This document shows positions 60,046 to 64,000 of a stretch of DNA of 64,000 bases, one piece after another. Origin of the DNA: Saksenaea vasiformis B4078 (lineage: Eukaryota > Mucoromycota > Mucoromycetes > Mucorales > Saksenaeaceae); assembly GCA_000697055.1 (NCBI GenBank), contig JNDT01002282.1, positions 1 through 64,000 of the forward strand. Direction: 5' to 3'. The first letter of the stretch is position 1, and each line of letters opens with the position of its first letter. The notes under the pieces are model-generated. The model had not been told where the DNA came from. It saw nothing but the letters and a program-made list of their open reading frames with translations, and did not search any database. The translations under genes and the position numbers were made by a program.

Positions 60046-61761
60046 TGTCTCTAATTGTATCGCTTGTAATCTCTGCGCTTCTTTCGCTGACACCCTTCTA
60101 ACGCAATTCTTCTTGTTCACGCGCTTTTTAAAATACCACCGAGACCACTCCATGTTCCCTATTTGACTATCGTGCGCATGATGTCTTCTTTTCCTTTCCT
60201 GCAGTCGTACTGTTTTATCTGTTTGTGACAACTTGCACAAGTCACCGCTTGCCAAATTAATGGTGAGATAGTATAGTTTTGTCTCTGGCATGCTCATTGC
60301 CAGACATCTGCTGGGAAAGGCATACTGGAAAGTACAGTTAAGGGTAGAAAGGTGGGGGCACTTGCGCGATATATAAGGTAACACATCTTGATCGATCTGA
60401 CCGGTAACTATTTCCAAAATTTGCAACCCATGCAAACCCTTCATTGGCTGCTGTTTTCCCAGGAAGATCTTCCGTGCATTGAATGCCAAAAATTTCAGAT
60501 TCTCACAGTGCACCAGAATATCGTCTAATCCAAACTCGAATGGCACCCCTGAACTATGGCCAAGCCTGAGATTTTGCAACTGGTGACAGGTATTCAATGG
60601 CCCCAATACTTCCTCTATGGTTGTAAGTCTGACCGAATGTAAGTTCACAGTGGATAGTGTTTCATGAAAACGTGTGACGCTGGCTCGGAACAGGTAGTCC
60701 TTGATTAATTCAATCGTAATATAACTCACTGGCGAACCAAGCTCATGCAGTGTGCTCATCATACGCTCTGGAGGAGAAAGATAACTTTCTCCAAACCCAA
60801 CAGCTTCAACTTTCCTGAGACGCCGGCATGATTTTGCGATTAACTGAAGCTCCTCGTTCATACTTTCACAGGGGCCGCTGTTATGAAGCGTCATGTCCTC
60901 GAGGCCAATGTACTTTCGTGCTATGTACTGCATCCATGCGGTGAATGAGAAAAAATTTAGGTCCAACACGATTGTCTTGACAACATCACAAGGCACAGCG
61001 TCTTTGGGGCCGTCGTCTATTAGACCGACATTCTTTACTATTATTTGATCCAATGCAGGTGCGCCTTTGTGAAGCATCTCGAGCTCTGCTGTTGAAATTG
61101 TTGCACCATCGGACGACGAACAATGGAAGTACACCATCTCGAGTTGAGGCATCCGTGTCAACATTTCGAGCCAGTCGTGGAAAACGCTTGGATCCAGTAC
61201 CATTCTGGTAAAACATGCCGCAGGATGAAGCCGTAAGTAATCTTTAAGTGAAGAATCGTAACTAAGAAACGACGGCACGGGCAGATATCTGAGCCGACCT
61301 TTCCAAATATCTAATGCTGACGTTGCATGAAGATAATTCCAAAGTTTTGCGTCAAAATCCAAGACAATCAAACATGGGCAAAGCCGAGGAAGCATGAAAA
61401 ATTCATCACGGGAAAATCCCACTGAATGCAAATGGAGTTCGTATACAAGGAGACCAAGAGGAAGAATACAATTTTCGGTTTCCACAAGCGTCCTAAAAAA
61501 TAGCCGGAATCGGGCCCGCTCACGCATGTGCACAACACGGTAAAGCGCAGGAATGAGCGCCATCTTCCATGACTGACAAACGCGTAGACAGGCACTGAGG
61601 TCACTGCATGACAAATGTCGAGCAATTGTGAAGAGAATTTCCGCAGGTAGGTTGCTCCCCATCAGAGAGTTGTGGTCAGGAACCGAAGAGAAGACCAATG
61701 CTCTAGCATTTGTATCACCATGTACCGCGCCATACAGATGACTTGTGGGACACACAACCAT
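59965..61761 (-). CDS. F-box/LRR-type protein, single exon
   Basis: The 598-residue frame opens with an ATG. After about 35 residues it has an F-box: LPAEILFTIARHLSCSDLSAC, LRVCQSWKMALIPALYRVV. The rest consists of irregular leucine-rich segments (LCPCLIVLDF, MPQLEMVYF, CRRLRKVEAVGF, CHQLQNLRLGH, CENLKFLAFNA, CPHLSTLNC) typical of substrate-binding LRRs in fungal F-box proteins. Such proteins link targets to SCF (Skp1-Cullin-F-box) ubiquitin ligases. The protein ends in a basic region (LQERKRRHHAHD). Such families expand quickly in Mucoromycota; a diverged paralog lies 1 kb away in head-to-head orientation. Confidence 0.85.
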   Translation of the reverse strand: MVVCPTSHLYGAVHGDTNARALVFSSVPDHNSLMGSNLPAEILFTIARHLSCSDLSACLRVCQSWKMALIPALYRVVHMRERARFRLFFRTLVETENCILPLGLLVYELHLHSVGFSRDEFFMLPRLCPCLIVLDFDAKLWNYLHATSALDIWKGRLRYLPVPSFLSYDSSLKDYLRLHPAACFTRMVLDPSVFHDWLEMLTRMPQLEMVYFHCSSSDGATISTAELEMLHKGAPALDQIIVKNVGLIDDGPKDAVPCDVVKTIVLDLNFFSFTAWMQYIARKYIGLEDMTLHNSGPCESMNEELQLIAKSCRRLRKVEAVGFGESYLSPPERMMSTLHELGSPVSYITIELIKDYLFRASVTRFHETLSTVNLHSVRLTTIEEVLGPLNTCHQLQNLRLGHSSGVPFEFGLDDILVHCENLKFLAFNARKIFLGKQQPMKGLHGLQILEIVTGQIDQDVLPYISRKCPHLSTLNCTFQYAFPSRCLAMSMPETKLYYLTINLASGDLCKLSQTDKTVRLQERKRRHHAHDSQIGNMEWSRWYFKKRVNKKNCVRRVSAKEAQRLQAIQLETSNATGNIILFQCRSVRNFSFEGPVRP

Positions 61762-62748
61762 CTCTGGTTGTGGAACCTAGCAGCTTGTATGCATTTTTAA
61801 ACGTCTTTTTATTGTGAACAATTATGTTCATTCGCTGAACAGGCTTAACAAGTACAGAAGCTTTGCCATTATCAACCTTGTTCGATTCAAACAAGCGTGT
61901 GATTCAGGCACAACTGCCATCTGAGATTTAAATATTAACCCAGCTCACGTCCCTGCCCTGCCGTTCCTTCCTTTGTCATCCCCTCCATTTATATATCATT
62001 TTTAACCAATTACTAACCCTCTATGCTTTGATTTTTTTTCCGCCTTTTCTGAACAGTTTATAGCAGACATACTTAGATAGCGAAGTATTTTCGACCATAG
62101 ATAAAAAGTTGCCCATGGACTGCCAAGTTTGCGCTAATACAGAAATGAATAGAGGATCATTAGTACATAAATTGGCACCATACTCGCAATTACATCAACC
62201 TGGTCCTCGGGAGGACATAAAATTTTTATATGGTGACAAAGATTAACGAGCGTAATTGATGTGGTCCGGGATAAAATGGCTACTACCAGCAGAAGGACCA
62301 GCTCGCGGCTTGCCGCTTGGTTTCGCTGGTTCTGTAAGAGTTCAACTGCGACCAATAACATAGTTCGCCTTTACATTTACAAAGCCTCACGCTCCATTGA
62401 GTCACACGTTCAATATCATAGGTAGGATCATTATTGCACTGATTGTTGAATAGCGCATAAGGTGATATTTCTGGCTCTTCGGCCTTGTTAACGATGTAAG
62501 TCCCAGCTATTCGCCTGGGCTCTCTCACCATAGGTTACACCGATCTTTGGAGTAGGTGAACTCAGACGGTGCCACACACTCCTACTTCCTTCATTCGCAG
62601 CAGGCGCAGCCGTCGTGTTTTCAAAATAGGCTGAATGTGGCACCTAAGTTCCACTGTCTAGTATTTAGCAAGGATCTCTCTATTGGAAAAACAAACCGTA
62701 CGAGATCTGCTGCTTTTTCGCTTCTCCGTTCCGATACTTCTCGAGGGG
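61762..62748. other. 1-kb spacer between head-to-head F-box paralogs
   Basis: It contains both promoters. The minus-strand frames 62531-62134 have no recognised domain. Confidence 0.4.
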
Positions 62749-64000
62749 ATGGCAGAAACTTTACCTACAGAGATTCTGTGTATCATTGCACGTCCTCTGT
62801 CGTCTCGTGACCGTCATGCATGTATTTGTGTTTCTCGATCATGGCATCTAGCAATTCTTCCCGAGCTTTTATCGTATCGTGGACATACCAACAAGGCGCC
62901 AGTTTCGGAAGTTCTTAACAAGGATCTCGCAGTTGTTGGACAGTGACACGCCGCTTGGTCAGCTTGTCGAAGAGCTTTATATATCAGACGCAGTGGGCCT
63001 CTCTCGTGACGAATCCTTCGCGCTGCGGCGGCTTTGTCCGTCACTGACCGTTCTGAAGTTTCAACCAAAATGTTGGAAGACTATTTCTATAGTGGAAGCG
63101 TTAGATACTTGGGAAGGACATCTCAAACATTTGACGGCACCTATTATTACCGACGAACCAACTTTCCTCAAGGACCACCTGTTCAGCAATTCGGTAGCGT
63201 GTTTCACTGAGGTGAAGCTGCACATTTGCTACGATTGGCTTGAGCTAATAACAAATATGCCAGCGCTGGAGACTCTGCAACTCTATCCGCGAGAGTATTC
63301 ACGTACGGTAACAGAAGCCGAAATGGATCTGCTTCATGCTCGTACACCACGGTTACAGCGGCTGACTCTGGAAGGCCTCTGCCTGGAGGATAGCGTCCCA
63401 TCGCATTTTGCATCTTGCGGCGCCGTAAAAACTGTAGAGTTACGTACAAGGATCTCCGACATCCATTCCTGGGCCCAGTACTTCGCGCGGAGGTATTTCT
63501 ATCTGGAGGATGCTGCAATTGAGAGGGAATATCCTGAAGAGGGTGATATCATGGACGATCTAATCTTACTGGTAGAATCTTGCCCACGTCTCAAACGAGT
63601 ACGAGTTGATGCTTTCGATTGTTGCAATGAAATTCCTCCAGAAGAGTTGTTGGATCTGCTGCATGTGACACACCTTTCTACGAAGATCACGGACAGCCGC
63701 ATGAGACCAGGAGTAGCCTTCTTTCACAAGACCTTAAGATGTATCGACTTATCTGTAGAGACCGCAACGTCCGTCGAGGAATTGCTGAAGCCTCTAAGTG
63801 CTTGCGCAGCCCTAGAAAAGTTAAAGCTCGATTCCTTTGAGCACCGGCAGGCTTCATTGAATTCGGACTGGATGAAGTGCTATCATATTGCAGACGTTTG
63901 AAGCGCTTGGAGTTCAATTGCTCGACCATATCTTTAGCAGACAGTAAAATTCCGTGCAAAACACATCAACTGGAGATACTACATATGCGTGCTTATACAA
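62749..64000 (+). pseudogene. F-box/LRR paralog, frameshifted, truncated by right edge
   Basis: ATG at 62749 opens MAETLPTEILCIIARPLSSRD and CICVSRSWHLAILPEL, an F-box close to the neighbour's. Around 62860-62870 (a CTTTTAT run) the frame must shift by one base to continue as FYRIVDIPTRRQFRKF and through GLSRDESFALRRLCPSL, parallel to GFSRDEFFMLPRLCPCL in the neighbour. A second shift is needed near 63850, after which GFIEFGLDEVLSYCRRLKRL parallels PFEFGLDDILVHCENLKFL. Two frame breaks at matching homology suggest a dead gene. A short intron cannot explain the first break because no sequence is missing. Confidence 0.7.

Overview
This window looks like nuclear DNA of an early-diverging fungus, most likely Mucoromycota. 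Genes are split by many short introns (mostly 41-66 nt, GTAAGT-like donors, CTAAC-like branch sites). The gene set includes a carotenoid oxygenase of the type used for trisporoids, Sel1-repeat and F-box/LRR proteins, and relics of Fanzor (eukaryotic TnpB-like) genes. The species cannot be named from sequence alone.

Layout: 1-3.1 kb, a decaying Fanzor gene open at the left edge. 3.4-5.7 kb, divergent class II aldolase-like and RCE1 protease genes. 6.4-6.6 kb, a second Fanzor remnant. 6.7-9.05 kb, a seven-exon carotenoid oxygenase-like gene. 10.4-11.9 kb, a large hairpin-forming inverted repeat. 12.7-16.2 kb, a MACPF-like/Sel1-repeat gene whose array decays at its end, then a U6 snRNA relic (16.8 kb) and a CMD-domain gene (17.4-18.3 kb). 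19.3-24.3 kb, a pogo/Tigger-like relic and two unrecognised multi-exon genes. 25.5-29.4 kb, a ThrE/PRM10-type transporter and TGS1. 30-36.1 kb is repeat-rich: two opposed LTR-like ends, minisatellites, an interspersed repeat and a third Fanzor remnant.

36.2-61.8 kb is the conserved half: SNF2 ATPase, KIN1/MARK-type kinase, GNAT-like protein, double-START protein, phosphomannomutase (SEC53), an MSP-domain protein, a membrane RING-H2 E3 ligase and an F-box/LRR protein. A diverged, frameshifted paralog of the last lies head to head with it and runs off the right edge.

The genes do not form a pathway. Housekeeping roles are prenyl-protein maturation, cap hypermethylation, mannose-1-phosphate supply, lipid transfer, polarity kinase signalling and ubiquitin ligation. 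The more unusual material is in the spacers: three Fanzor remnants, a long inverted repeat with two diverged relatives, and a U6-like sequence lacking the ACAGAGA box. Exon boundaries were inferred by eye from frame and splice signals and have not been tested by transcripts.
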